The notes under the pieces: model-generated | The model's database searches: none | What the model saw: the letters and a program-made list of their open reading frames with translations, nothing else | Told to the model about the DNA's origin: nothing | Shown: in pieces, positions 25,447-34,063 of the stretch | Position numbering within the stretch: position 1 is the stretch's first letter | Layout of the letters: every line of letters starts with the position of its first letter | Origin: Pseudomonadota bacterium | GTDB lineage: Bacteria > Myxococcota_A > Polyangia > Polyangiales > Polyangiaceae | DNA: 64,000 nt | Direction of reading: 5' to 3' | Assembly (NCBI GenBank): GCA_023423895.1 | Contig: JAFAER010000077.1 | Coordinates: forward strand, 16,382 to 80,381 | Made by a program: the position numbers and the translations under genes

Positions 25447-25793
25447 GTCACACCTCCCATGTCGAGAGCCGCGCGTGTCGAGCAGCGCACGTTCCATAGC
25501 GCCGCTTCAGTTTGGCGCCGGCGCCGCGCGCGCGCGAGCGAGCTCAGCGCGAGCGAGCCGAGCCCAGGAATCACGCATTCTCACGAGCAAGGAGTCCACG
25601 TGTCGCGCCGACGTCGTGGGTCACCGTGCGGGCCCGTTCTCCTCAGGCGCGCAATTCGTCATGCTCGCGCAAGCGACTACCGCGCGCGGGTAGGCGGTGA
25701 TGCCGCGCGCCCGCCAGCCACGTCACGTACGCGCGACGGTGCGATCTCGCTTCCCGTCGCGTGCTCGCCGACGCGGCGAGGGCCGAACGCCCG
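25447..25793. other. Gene-free region between two minus-strand genes
   Basis: I see no gene, RNA or convincing promoter. The stretch contains GAGCGAGC/GCGCGAGCG word repeats around 25530-25565 and should carry the promoter of the charged lipoprotein, whose Shine-Dalgarno lies at the left edge. Confidence 0.4.
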
Positions 25794-26186
25794 TCACTTC
25801 GATTTCTTTGCGCGCCGCTCGTTCTCGACGAACTCCGGTGACGCGAACAGCGCGCAGTCGCAATACCCCTGACGCGCGATGTCCGCGTGATGGGGCTTGC
25901 ACGGGCAGACCATGTCCGACCCCTTCGTCTTCGAATCTTCGACGGGCGCGCAAGGACAGTACATGCGGCCGTGTTTCACGAGGTTGTCCGTGAGGCCCTG
26001 CACGACGTTCTCGACGACTTCCGCCTCCGGGTAGAGCTCGAACTTGCCCTTCTCGACGTAGGTGGCGACGAACTTCCGAACCCGCCGGAGCGCACTCTCG
26101 CGCTTGTCGTCGACGAGGGCCGACGCGACCGCAGCGCTGGGAGGAACACGGTCGTCGCTCACGATCGGAGCATAGCGGCATTCCAC
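25794..26186 (-). CDS. Ferredoxin-thioredoxin reductase catalytic-chain-like protein
   Basis: A 130-residue protein with the six-cysteine signature of the FTR catalytic chain: CPC-x14-CPC-x12-CDC, followed by ALF (YCPCAPVED, VCPCKPHHADI, GYCDCALF). In FTR this region binds a [4Fe-4S] cluster next to a redox-active disulfide and reduces thioredoxins with ferredoxin electrons. The spacing differs from the plant enzyme (x16, x8) but is like that of FTR-like proteins in non-photosynthetic microbes. No FTR variable chain is present. An extra 50-residue helical N-terminus precedes the core. An in-frame GTG at 26162 is an alternative start. A redoxin is encoded about 2 kb away. Confidence 0.85.
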   Translation of the reverse strand: MECRYAPIVSDDRVPPSAAVASALVDDKRESALRRVRKFVATYVEKGKFELYPEAEVVENVVQGLTDNLVKHGRMYCPCAPVEDSKTKGSDMVCPCKPHHADIARQGYCDCALFASPEFVENERRAKKSK

Positions 26187-26326
26187 GACCCGGCCCGCGA
26201 GACAAACGACAGAAGGCGAACGTGCCGCAGAGGCAGGTCCGCCAGTCCATCGCTAGCAAATGGCTATGTGATCCCCGACGACGCGCGGAGACCGCGGCTC
26301 GGCGCTCGGCCCGAAGCCGAACGAGC

Positions 26327-26560
26327 TCAGCCCTTCGGCGGCGCCGCGTCGAGCTTCGCACGCTTGCGGCGGCGACGCGCGGCCTCGGCCTGCTTCTTCC
26401 GACGCTTGACGCTCGGCTTCATGTAGTGGCGGCGCATCTTGAGCTCACGGAGAACGCCTTCGGAAGCGAGCTTGCGCTTGAGCATCTTGATGGCGCGCTC
26501 GATCCCGCGGTCGCTGACCACGACCTCGAGCGGCTTGCACTGAACGGCATCACTCGGCAT
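26327..26560 (-). CDS. rpsU: 30S ribosomal protein S21
   Basis: S21 sits near the anti-Shine-Dalgarno region of the small ribosomal subunit. The 77-residue product has the family core VVVSDRGIERAIKMLKRKLASEGVL, followed by RRHYMKPSVKRRKK and an Arg/Lys-rich tail. Length is normal for a deltaproteobacterial-type S21. AGGAG lies about 11 bases upstream of the ATG, a slightly long spacing. It is monocistronic here: upstream lies a divergent kinase gene 303 bp away. No dnaG or rpoD follows it, unlike the macromolecular-synthesis operon of enterics. Confidence 0.95.
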   Translation of the reverse strand: MPSDAVQCKPLEVVVSDRGIERAIKMLKRKLASEGVLRELKMRRHYMKPSVKRRKKQAEAARRRRKRAKLDAAPPKG

Positions 26561-26863
26561 CTGTCGAAAATCTCCTGGGAATCACGAATCACTTCGCGAT
26601 GAAGGTCCGGACGGATACCACGGCCCCTCATCCGTCGCTAGGCATTTTGCAGGTTTTCGCCGCTCGGCGGGCGGGCGTCGAGGCGTGGAACCGTGGAATA
26701 GCGGAGCCAGGCTGACGCTTGGTCCTCTGGCTCGGTTTACGGCCGCCGAGGAAGGGTCGGTCTTCGATCGACGCCTTCCCCTTTCTCGTTCTCGCCGCAT
26801 CGCCGTCATGGTCCGACGGGCCCTCTTGGGCGTACTCTCCTTCCTCGAGCTCGTCGGGGCAGA
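26561..26863. other. Divergent promoter region between rpsU and the TPR-kinase gene
   Basis: No gene is supported. It must hold the promoters of both divergent genes. The rpsU-proximal half has an A/T-richer patch (about 26640-26660, GGCATTTTGCAGGTTTTC) that may contain its promoter, but no confident -35/-10 pair can be named. Confidence 0.4.
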
Positions 26864-29605
26864 ATGCTCAAACCTGGTGACATTGTCGGGCCTTACGAGA
26901 TTCGCGGGTTCGTGGGCCAAGGCGGCATGGGCCAGGTGTACCGGGCGTTCGACCCGCGGCTCGAGCGCACCGTCGCGCTGAAGATCATCATCGTTCCGGA
27001 GAGCGCTCGTGCCTCCGCGACGGAAGGCAGCGGCGAGCAGGACTCGGTCCGGTCGTCGTTCGGAGAGCTGTCGGCCCGCATGCTCCGGGAGGCGCGCGCC
27101 GTCGCATCGCTGAGCCATCCGAACGTGGTCGCGATCTACGACGTCGGCGAGTCGAACGGCCGCCTGTACCTCGCGATGGAGTACGTCGTCGGGTCCGTGC
27201 TTCGCAACCTCGTCGGCAATGTCGAGCTCCCGCTCGCGCGTCGCCTTCGCTGGCTCGTCGATGTCGCTCGCGCCCTCGAAGCGGCGCACCGAGCAGGCAT
27301 CATCCATCGCGACATCAAGCCCGAGAACGTCATGATCCGCGACGACGGCGGCGTGAAGGTCCTCGACTTCGGGATCGCCCGTCGGACCGTCGGACGCACT
27401 CCGGAAGAACAACACGCCGTCGACACCGTGACCGGAGGCGGCTCGATCGCAGGCACGCCGGTCTACATGGCGCCCGAGCAGATCAAGGGCGGCGACGTCG
27501 ACGCGCGCTGTGACCAGTTCGCGTGGGGCGTGATGGCGTACGAGCTCGTCGCCGGAGAGAGGCCGTGGACCGAGACGGGCGACGTCCTCAGCCTCGTCGC
27601 GAACATCCTCACGGAGGCGCCGAAGCCGCTCCGCGCGAAGACGAAAGACGTTCCCACGGTCGTCGAGGAGACGATCATGCGCGCGCTCGCGAAAGATCCG
27701 GCGCAGCGCTTCCCGTCGATGGGAGACGTCGCCGACGTGCTCGAGCCGTTCGCCTCCCTCACGACAGGAGGGGATCGCGTGCGCGTGACGCCTCGTCCGC
27801 GCGCCGAGGACGATCCGGCGTACGCGGCGACCACGCGCGTGCCCACGACGGTGTCGATCGGCCCCTCACCTGCCGGTGAAACGGAGCGTCAGCCACCCGA
27901 ACCTCCGAAGCGGCGAGCGCTGTCGCTCGCCCTTCCCCTCGTGCTCCTCGGAGCACTCGGCGCGACGGTGTACGCGGTGAGGACGCGCACCCCGCCACAG
28001 CCGAACGTGCCCGTTCTCGTGCGCGATCCCACGAGCACGAGCACGACCGCGGCCTCGGCCTCGACCTCGGCGCCCCCCAGGCCGCTCTCGACCGTGCCCC
28101 AGGCCGAGACGGCGTTCGTGGAGGCCATGAACCTCTGGCGCGACGGCGCGACGGCCAAGGCACGAGCGTCGCTCATGCGCGCCGTCGAGCAGGATCCGAC
28201 CTTTGCCGCCGCGCATCTCGAGCTCGCGCTCCAGCAGTCGGCCAACGATCCGCCGTCCGCACAAGCGGCCTTCCAGACCGCATACGAGCACCGGCGCATG
28301 CTCCTCCCGCGCGATGAGCGCCTGCTCGAGGCCAGCGAGCCTTTCATTCGCGCATACCCGGACGTCGAAGAATGGGAGACGCGACTGACGTCGGCGGTGT
28401 TCCAGTTCCCGCGTGATCCGGAGCTCCAGTACTACCTCGGGCGCGCACGACAACAGCAGGGCAACCTCGAAGGCGCGAAGCAGGCATACGAGGCTGCTCT
28501 TCGTCTCGACGAAGGCTTCGTTCCCGCGCTCGCGGCCTTGGCAAAGGTCGACAAGAGCACCGGCGACATCGCCGACGGGCTCGAGATCACGGAGCGCTGC
28601 ATCAAGCGTTCGCCGGTCGCAGCGATTTGTGTCGAGACGCGCGTCGAGCTCCTGCTCGCAGGAAACGAGTGCAAGCGAGCCAGGGAGGAAGCGGCGCGCT
28701 GGGGCTCACTCGAGCCGCAATCCCCTCGTCCCTTTGCGAGCCTTGCGCGAGCGCTGCATGCCGACGGAGCACCGCGGCCGAGCATCGAGGAGGTCCTCTC
28801 GCGAAGGTGGAGCCTCATGCCCGCCGAGAAGAAGAAGCCGGCAGAGGTGTGGGATCGCGCGCTGCTCGCGGTTCTCGACGGCGATTTCGTCCGAGCCGAG
28901 GAGCTCGCACGTGAGTTCGACGCTCTCCTTCCCGTCACCGCCGACTCTTACGATCACGCCGAGCCAGGCCGTCTTCGCGTGAACGTACTGATGGAGATCG
29001 ATCGGATGAGCGACGCGGCGAAGGCCGCCCGTCTGTTCCTCGACCGGATGCCCGCGTGGCCCGCGTACCCGTTCGCGCCCGATCCGAGCATCACGTTTCT
29101 CGAGCCCCTCTACCGCGCCGGAGAGCTCACGAAAGAGGAGCTCGCTACGAAGCGCACCGAGTGGCTCGAGCGCGAGCGCCGCCGCGCCGACGAAGGGCGC
29201 ATTGCGCGCGATCCTTGGACCGCGTGGGCGACCGTCTACGGCGGTTTCGCCGAGTCACGCGAGGAGGCCGCCGAGGCACTCGCTCATGCGCCGCGGGGCG
29301 ACGGACCGCCCGCGCACGCGGGACTCTTCGTCGAGTTCGCGATCGGCAAGGTCCACGCGCTGCTCGGCCACTGGGACGAGGCCATTCCGCATCTCGAGCG
29401 CGTCGTCGCGACCTGCGCGACGTTCGATGCCGCGATGATCATCGCCAAGGCGCGGCTCTATCTCGGTGAGGCGCAGGAGGCGAAAGGACAGCTTGCGGCC
29501 GCAAAGGCCACCTACGAGAAGCTCCTCGCGACGTGGCCGAAGTCGTCGATGTCACGCACGGTGAAACGCGCGTCCGATCGACTGGCGACGATGAGTCGAG
29601 ACTGA
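26864..29605 (+). CDS. Membrane Ser/Thr protein kinase with C-terminal TPR region
   Basis: The 913-residue protein begins with a eukaryotic-type kinase domain (about 11-295): glycine loop GQGGMGQVY, ATP lysine K40, catalytic HRDIKPEN (D150), DFG (D168), activation-loop GTPVYMAPEQ. An acidic/Ser-rich insert (46-66) follows the lysine strand. After a Pro-rich linker comes one membrane helix (about 352-371), then an extracytoplasmic part of 34-residue helical repeats typical of TPRs (for example AAHLELALQQSANDPPSAQ, LQYYLGRARQQQGNLEGAKQ, LYLGEAQEAKGQLAAAKAT). The TPR portion probably binds envelope proteins. Such kinase-TPR fusions are common in myxobacteria. Substrates are unknown. Confidence 0.93.
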   Translation: MLKPGDIVGPYEIRGFVGQGGMGQVYRAFDPRLERTVALKIIIVPESARASATEGSGEQDSVRSSFGELSARMLREARAVASLSHPNVVAIYDVGESNGRLYLAMEYVVGSVLRNLVGNVELPLARRLRWLVDVARALEAAHRAGIIHRDIKPENVMIRDDGGVKVLDFGIARRTVGRTPEEQHAVDTVTGGGSIAGTPVYMAPEQIKGGDVDARCDQFAWGVMAYELVAGERPWTETGDVLSLVANILTEAPKPLRAKTKDVPTVVEETIMRALAKDPAQRFPSMGDVADVLEPFASLTTGGDRVRVTPRPRAEDDPAYAATTRVPTTVSIGPSPAGETERQPPEPPKRRALSLALPLVLLGALGATVYAVRTRTPPQPNVPVLVRDPTSTSTTAASASTSAPPRPLSTVPQAETAFVEAMNLWRDGATAKARASLMRAVEQDPTFAAAHLELALQQSANDPPSAQAAFQTAYEHRRMLLPRDERLLEASEPFIRAYPDVEEWETRLTSAVFQFPRDPELQYYLGRARQQQGNLEGAKQAYEAALRLDEGFVPALAALAKVDKSTGDIADGLEITERCIKRSPVAAICVETRVELLLAGNECKRAREEAARWGSLEPQSPRPFASLARALHADGAPRPSIEEVLSRRWSLMPAEKKKPAEVWDRALLAVLDGDFVRAEELAREFDALLPVTADSYDHAEPGRLRVNVLMEIDRMSDAAKAARLFLDRMPAWPAYPFAPDPSITFLEPLYRAGELTKEELATKRTEWLERERRRADEGRIARDPWTAWATVYGGFAESREEAAEALAHAPRGDGPPAHAGLFVEFAIGKVHALLGHWDEAIPHLERVVATCATFDAAMIIAKARLYLGEAQEAKGQLAAAKATYEKLLATWPKSSMSRTVKRASDRLATMSRD

Positions 29606-29675
29606 GATCGACGAGCGAGCACGCGCCGTCGCCCACCGGGCGCGACGCGTGCTCCGTCCGACGATTGAGCCGATA

Positions 29676-30155
29676 TCAGGCGCGCTTGCGACGACCGCCG
29701 CGGCCGCCACGCTTCTTCGCAGGTGCCCCCTCGGAGCTGCCCGCCTTCGATCCGACGAAATACGTCGTCGCGCGCTTCTGCCCGCTCTTCGTGATGCGAC
29801 CTTCGGAGAGCGCGTCCGCGAGGGGGCGCGGCAGCTCCTTGGCCTGGCAGTTGAGCGCCTCGCGGATCTGCTCGGCGCGGAGACCCTCGGGGTTCCTCTG
29901 CAGGAGGCTCACGATGTCATCGACCATCCGACCGATGTCCGCCGTAGAGCGGCGACCGAGGCGCCCGCCGCGGCCTCGCTTCGGTGCGGCCGCCGGAGCG
30001 AGCGCAGGACGTCCGGGGCGCGCAGGCTGAACACCGCGACCACTGACGCCGGCAACGCCGGTGAGCTCGTCGATGGAGGCGGCGCGCAGGGCGCTGATGA
30101 TGCTCATCGCAAACTCGTTGGCGAGGCTTTCGATCGTGCTCTTCAGATTGCTCAT
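29676..30155 (-). CDS. Basic DNA-binding protein with winged-helix-like domain
   Basis: A 159-residue protein in three parts. The N-terminal helix (MSNLKSTIESLANEFAMSII) may mediate oligomerisation. A Pro/Ala/Arg-rich linker follows, with AT-hook-like GRGGRLGRR. A helical domain (IGRMVDDIVSLLQRNPEGLRAEQIREAL ... RITKSGQKRATTYF) reads as a winged helix; the tail is GGRGGRRKRA. ATG 30155 follows AAGGG. The mix of a small helical domain and Arg/Gly tails is that of nucleoid-associated or silencer-type proteins. It is convergent with the TPR kinase gene (70 bp between stops). Exact function unknown. Confidence 0.7.
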   Translation of the reverse strand: MSNLKSTIESLANEFAMSIISALRAASIDELTGVAGVSGRGVQPARPGRPALAPAAAPKRGRGGRLGRRSTADIGRMVDDIVSLLQRNPEGLRAEQIREALNCQAKELPRPLADALSEGRITKSGQKRATTYFVGSKAGSSEGAPAKKRGGRGGRRKRA

Positions 30156-30439
30156 TGGCCCTTGCCATAAAGCATTCGATGTCGATCCGTAAAGCAAATA
30201 CGTAATCGCGGAATTTGCGTTTGAGACTCTTCCGACGCGTCGGGCTCTGCACGCTCGCGCCCCGCCGACCTCAGCAGGCTCCCCGAACGTGCCCGTCGCG
30301 CCGCCAAACCATTCGAGCGAGCGAGGCGAGACTGCGAGGCGAGACTGCGAGCAAGACTGGTCAGTGCACGATCCAACCATCATGATGGCGCTGGCGCGGA
30401 TAGGTCCTGGATGGCACGCTTGTGTTGTCGGAGGTCTTC

Positions 30440-30910
30440 GTGCGGAACTCTTTCTCCGTTGCCGTCTTCAGCGTGTCTCTGGCGGTGGGAATCTTCATCG
30501 GTTGCAGCGCGCCGTCGCCAGACGGCACCAGTCTCAGTCGCGGAAGGGGGAGTGATCGGAACACGGGCGACGGAGACGACGACGGCTCGGGGTCGACGAC
30601 GCCGGGCGACACTGTGAGCTGCGAGAGCCACGCGCCCGTCGACGATCGGCCCGCGTGCGATAAGTGTGTTCGCTCCAATTGCTGCGCGCAGGTCGTCGAC
30701 TGCGACAAGTCCTCGGACTGCGCTGCAGTCATGAAGTGCCTCGACGAGTGCGCCGGCGACATCGCCTGCAGCCTCACCTGTCAGATTGCGCACGAGAAAG
30801 GTAGCGGCATCCTCTCCGAGGTCGCCGGCTGCGCTCAGACGAAGTGCGAGACCGAATGTCCTTCACAAGGCATCGGCGACGGCGGACTCGACCTCGAAGA
30901 CGCATTCTGA
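30440..30910 (+). CDS. Cys-rich hypothetical lipoprotein
   Basis: The 156-residue product has a canonical lipoprotein signal (MRNSFSVAVFSVSLAVGIFIGC), a Gly/Asp/Ser linker, and a cysteine-rich domain with the pattern CxxCVxxNCCxxVxxCxxSxxCxxxxxCxxxC (about 70-115), then CAQTKCETEC. Similar small Cys-rich domains are widespread in lipoproteins of myxobacteria; their function is not established, but the even number of cysteines suits disulfide bonding outside the cytoplasm. GTG 30440 is chosen because GGAGG is five bases upstream; longer starts at 30422 would place that site inside the gene. Confidence 0.8.
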   Translation: MRNSFSVAVFSVSLAVGIFIGCSAPSPDGTSLSRGRGSDRNTGDGDDDGSGSTTPGDTVSCESHAPVDDRPACDKCVRSNCCAQVVDCDKSSDCAAVMKCLDECAGDIACSLTCQIAHEKGSGILSEVAGCAQTKCETECPSQGIGDGGLDLEDAF

Positions 30911-30969
30911 GGCACGCGCGGGCGAGCACGAAGCCCGGTCCCCTTCGTCGAGACGTGACGGAGCGCGGG

Positions 30970-31314
30970 TCACCGCCTCTTACGACCGAGCCGGCGTCGC
31001 ACGTCCGCGACTGCGTCCTCGAGGAGACGTTCGATCGAGCCGAAGTCTCGGTCGGGCTCGATCTCCACGAGCACGGCGCCGACGGCCACCGCCCGGTCTT
31101 CGATCATCTCCCGCAAATCGGTGCCGAGCGCCGCAGACGCCACGACGACCAGCGGAAGGAGCTTCGTGATCCGCTCGCAGGCGCTCGACACCTGCTCGGT
31201 CCGATGAACCTTCAGGCCCGCCTGCCCCAGCACCTCGTGGCAGAGGACCACGTGCTCGTCGGGAAGCGCGACCGCGATCGCGCTCGGCTCGATCAGGACC
31301 TGATGCGTGATCAT
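30970..31314 (-). CDS. Receiver-like hypothetical protein
   Basis: The 114-residue protein reads as an alpha/beta fold similar in length to a response-regulator receiver: a first strand HQVLIEPSAIAVAL, EHVVLCHEVLGQAGLKVHRTEQVSSA, a central strand PLVVVASAALG, and GAVLVEI near the end. The phospho-acceptor Asp of true receivers is not present at the expected strand end (VVVAS instead of VxxD). So it is either a degenerate receiver or an unrelated flavodoxin-like domain. ATG 31314 is chosen as the start nearest the domain. It is divergent from the PQ-loop gene. Confidence 0.55.
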   Translation of the reverse strand: MITHQVLIEPSAIAVALPDEHVVLCHEVLGQAGLKVHRTEQVSSACERITKLLPLVVVASAALGTDLREMIEDRAVAVGAVLVEIEPDRDFGSIERLLEDAVADVRRRLGRKRR

Positions 31315-31402
31315 GGCGCCGCCGAGCGTACTGGCCACCGGGGCGGCGTTTCAACGGGGACACGAGTGTTCGCACGATCCGTGCTTCCTCTCGATCCACG
31401 CG

Positions 31403-31750
31403 ATGACGAATGCAATCGGCTGGTTGAGCTCGCTCGTGTTGCTTCTCACGATCGGGACGCAAATTCATCGACAATGGCGGGAGCGAACGAGCGACGGTGT
31501 CTCGCCTTGGCTCTTTGTCGGACAGATGATCGCCTCGGTGGGGTTCAGCATCTACAGCGCGCTCGTCGGCGATTGGGTGTTCATCGTGACGAACAGCCTC
31601 ATGGCGGTCAGCGCGGCCGTCGGCCTCGGCATCGTTCGCCACCATCGTCGGACGGGCCGCGGCCGACGCGGAACCGACCACGCTGCCGTCGCGGCACGAT
31701 CGTCCGCGCCGAGGCCGATCGCGTCGCACGTGGCATCGGCGCGCGGGTGA
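31403..31750 (+). CDS. PQ-loop / SemiSWEET-like small membrane protein
   Basis: A 115-residue protein with three hydrophobic helices: AIGWLSSLVLLLTIGTQIHRQW (2-23), SPWLFVGQMIASVGFSIYSAL, and DWVFIVTNSLMAVSAAVGLGI. The Q in IGTQI followed by the charged loop WRERTSDGVS corresponds to the PQ-loop motif of MtN3/SemiSWEET proteins, with Thr in place of Pro. SemiSWEETs dimerise to form small sugar or amino-acid transporters. An Arg/Ala/Ser-rich tail (about 85-115) is atypical. ATG 31403 gives MTNAIGWLSS; upstream in-frame starts are Pro/Cys-rich and unlikely. No sugar-use genes are adjacent. Confidence 0.7.
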   Translation: MTNAIGWLSSLVLLLTIGTQIHRQWRERTSDGVSPWLFVGQMIASVGFSIYSALVGDWVFIVTNSLMAVSAAVGLGIVRHHRRTGRGRRGTDHAAVAARSSAPRPIASHVASARG

Positions 31751-31788
31751 CGCGTCTCCAAATCCGCCCCAACGAAGGTTTGGGCGTT

Positions 31789-31838
31789 TTGACGGCAGCA
31801 CATCCGTGATCGATCATCACCGTGCAATCAGGTGATGA
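31789..31838 (+). promoter_or_regulatory. Candidate promoter with overlapping operator for the SOD lipoprotein
   Basis: TTGACG (31789-31794), 17-bp spacer, GATCAT (31812-31817) resembles a sigma-70 promoter. An exact 8-bp inverted repeat, TCATCACC (31814-31821) and GGTGATGA (31831-31838) with a 9-bp spacer, overlaps the -10 and the expected start site, then abuts the Shine-Dalgarno GAGGAGGGG. This is a typical repressor-site placement; an RNA hairpin masking the ribosome site is the alternative. Confidence 0.5.
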
Positions 31839-31847
31839 GGAGGGGCG

Positions 31848-32510
31848 ATGAAGACGCATATTCGAGTGGCGGCGGTCACGATGATCGCCATGGGCGGGGT
31901 GCTGGCTTGGGCGTGCTCCGACGATCCGAGCAGCCCGGCCGGTGACGCCGCGGACAGCGGATCGACCAACACCTCCAGCGGAACGTCAGGCACGTCGAAC
32001 GGAGGCACGTCAAGCGGAACCTCGGGAGACACGCCGACGCAGCTCGTGGCGAAGGCGGAGATCCGGCCGACGAACGATGCGAGCGCCGTCCAAGGCACCG
32101 CGGAGTTCGTCGAGAACGGCTCGGTGACGATCGTGACCGTGAACATCGCGAGCAGCGGCGGGCCCCCGGGCGAGCGCGGGCTGCACATCCACGAGAACGG
32201 CAATTGCGACGCGGTCGACGGCGGGCCAGGCCTCGGCGCCGGCGGGCATTGGAATCCCGCAGACGCCGGGCATGGCTTTCCGAGCGGCGACGAACATCAC
32301 GTCGGCGATCTCGGGAACATCACCATCGACGACGCCGGAGCAGGCACTTCCAAGCTGACGTTTCCCGCGACCAAGATGTACGTGCACGAAGGCCCACTCT
32401 CCGTCGTCGGCCACGCGGTCGTCCTCCACGCGCAGCGCGACGACGGCGTCTCCCAGCCGGTCGGCAATGCCGGAGCAAGGCCGGGCTGCGGCGTGATCGA
32501 GAGACAGTGA
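31848..32510 (+). CDS. sodC: Cu/Zn superoxide dismutase-like lipoprotein
   Basis: The 220-residue product has a secretion signal ending near WAC (C23), a Ser/Gly/Thr linker (25-62), and a SodC beta-barrel: GLHIHENGNCD (copper histidines), GAGGHWNP, HHVGDLGNI (metal-bridging and zinc ligands) and GHAVVLHAQRDDG with NAGARPGCGVI (last copper ligand and disulfide Cys). SodC enzymes convert superoxide to O2 and H2O2 in the periplasm or at the surface. The lipobox is imperfect (AWAC), so lipidation is probable rather than certain. Start and ribosome site (GAGGAGGGGCG) are strong. An inverted repeat over the promoter suggests regulated expression. Confidence 0.9.
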   Translation: MKTHIRVAAVTMIAMGGVLAWACSDDPSSPAGDAADSGSTNTSSGTSGTSNGGTSSGTSGDTPTQLVAKAEIRPTNDASAVQGTAEFVENGSVTIVTVNIASSGGPPGERGLHIHENGNCDAVDGGPGLGAGGHWNPADAGHGFPSGDEHHVGDLGNITIDDAGAGTSKLTFPATKMYVHEGPLSVVGHAVVLHAQRDDGVSQPVGNAGARPGCGVIERQ

Positions 32511-32856
32511 TTGCGCGTGCGCGAGCGAGGCACGCACGCACGTCGTCGAGCGCCCGTATCGCTGATTACCAATCTCGGAAAATGGGAGCTCGGGCGGCGT
32601 GAGTCGGCGCGCCGCGCGCTCCTACCGAGCGCGTGTGTGCCGACTCGCGCGACCTCTCGAACGATGCTGGAGGCAGGGTCGCCTGACCACGAGCGCGCGC
32701 TCGTTCCGAGTGCTGCCCGCCGCGCCGCCCGAGCGTCATCACCAGGCCCGCGCCGCACCTCACCCCGTCCGACGCGGGAGGCCCGGAACGCCCGGTCCCG
32801 CGGAACCCTCGAACCCCAGCAGGGGCTCGAAACGTCGGTTCTCGCGGGAGAAACCG
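32511..32856. other. Gene-free stretch beside tRNA-Leu
   Basis: No coding region is supported between the SOD stop and the tRNA. Just 3' of the tRNA (read leftwards) CGGTTCTC-GCGG-GAGAAACCG (32836-32856) forms an eight-bp stem with one bulged A, a possible processing signal or terminator. Otherwise nothing specific. Confidence 0.4.
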
Positions 32857-32940
32857 TACCGAAGGAGGGACTCGAACCCTCACGAGGGGCTACCTCGGCG
32901 GATTTTGAATCCGCTGCGTCTACCGTTCCGCCACTTCGGC
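32857..32940 (-). tRNA. tRNA-Leu, anticodon CAA
   Basis: Read from 32940 leftwards, the sequence folds as a class II tRNA. The acceptor stem is GCCGAAG/CTTCGGT with a G-U first pair. A short D-arm is closed by GCG/CGC. The anticodon stem-loop is GCGGA-TTCAAAA-TCCGC, giving anticodon CAA. A five-bp variable arm CGAGG/CCTCG and the T-arm GAGGG-TTCGAGT-CCCTC follow. The long variable arm and CAA anticodon identify Leu (UUG codons). Discriminator base is A; CCA is not encoded. UUG is a rare codon in this GC-rich genome. Confidence 0.95.
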
Positions 32941-33151
32941 CAAGCCGCTCGTCTCTAGCAGCTTTTCGTCGCCGGAGACACCCTGTTCCTGTTCGGTATG
33001 TGGCGTGCACGTGCCCGCTGCTCGCGAGCGTCGGCCCTCTCGGGAGCGACGTCGCGACCGTCGCGCTTGCCCCTTCCCGCCCGTGTCCCGCCCGTGCCGT
33101 CAGCCCATGCGGGAACACCCGGCGCAGGGATCTGTCGTATGCTCCAGAGCG

Positions 33152-34063
33152 ATGTTGATGGGTCGAAGAGCGGTCCTGTTCTGGGCGGCGGCGGCCGTCA
33201 TCGGGACCTCCGCGAGCACGACGGTCCTGAGCGGGTGCAAGGAGCGCGCACAGAAGAGCGCCGACGAGGCGCGCGGCGACGTCCAGAAGCTCGTCGAGCT
33301 GACGGCGACGGACGTGGCGGAGGTCGAGCGTGGCCTTCCGGAGGGCTCGAAGAAGCTCTCCGACCTGCTCGCGAAGGAAGTCGGCAAGGACGGTGACCCG
33401 AAACAGAACGTCCCCGCCGTCCGGAGCGCGCTGCTCAAGATGCGACAGCAGGTGCCCGACCTCGGCATCGCGAAGTCGACGTTCTTCGCCTTCGCGGACG
33501 ACAAGGGGATCGCCGTTCGCAACGATTTCGAGCACGACACCATGGCCGGCAAGGACCTGGTGAAGGCGTGGCCCGGTCTCGAGCCCGTCCTGACAGGCGC
33601 GCCGTACGCCGCCACGACCGGCAGGTTCCCGGGCGCGCCGAATCCTGCAGGGCCCGACAAGGAATGGGTCGCGGCCGTACCGGTGAAGAAGCCCGACGGC
33701 TCGCCGCTCGGGATGCTCGTCACCGGCTGGACCTATCGTCGGTTCGCCTATCACCTGCAGGTCACGTTGCAGCGCGAGATCCAAGATCAGCTCATGCGCG
33801 CCGGCGACAAAGGCAAGATGCCCATCCTCTACGTGTGCCTCTTCGACAAAGAGGCGGTCTACGGCGCGGGCGCGCCTGGCGTGACGCCCGTTCCGGAGGT
33901 GAACGAAAAGGCGCTGGCCGAGGTGGGCCTGCACGCGAAGACGGAGGCCGCGCCGGCGTCGAGCCCGATCCGGATCGCGGACCGGGAATTCGGCTGGGCG
34001 GCAGCGCGATTGCCGAAGCTCGGCCCCGACGTGGGCGTCGTCGTGCTGCGCAGCGAGATCTGA
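33152..34063 (+). CDS. Cache-like lipoprotein of unknown function
   Basis: The 303-residue product has a lipoprotein signal (GRRAVLFWAAAAVIGTS...VLSGC, lipobox SGC), a helical stretch (KSADEARGDVQKLVEL to about 110), and a domain whose strands STFFAFADDKGIAVRNDFEHDTMAGKDL resemble extracytoplasmic Cache/PAS-like sensors (the D-x-G-x-x-x-R-N pattern). A C-terminal repeat of similar strands ends in FGWAAARLPKLGPDVGVVVL. No cytoplasmic signalling domain is attached, so any sensed ligand must be passed to another protein. ATG 33152 or 33158 both fit. The stop codon is the loop of a perfect seven-bp inverted repeat (CGAGATC-TGA-GATCTCG, 34054-34070). Confidence 0.7.
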   Translation: MLMGRRAVLFWAAAAVIGTSASTTVLSGCKERAQKSADEARGDVQKLVELTATDVAEVERGLPEGSKKLSDLLAKEVGKDGDPKQNVPAVRSALLKMRQQVPDLGIAKSTFFAFADDKGIAVRNDFEHDTMAGKDLVKAWPGLEPVLTGAPYAATTGRFPGAPNPAGPDKEWVAAVPVKKPDGSPLGMLVTGWTYRRFAYHLQVTLQREIQDQLMRAGDKGKMPILYVCLFDKEAVYGAGAPGVTPVPEVNEKALAEVGLHAKTEAAPASSPIRIADREFGWAAARLPKLGPDVGVVVLRSEI

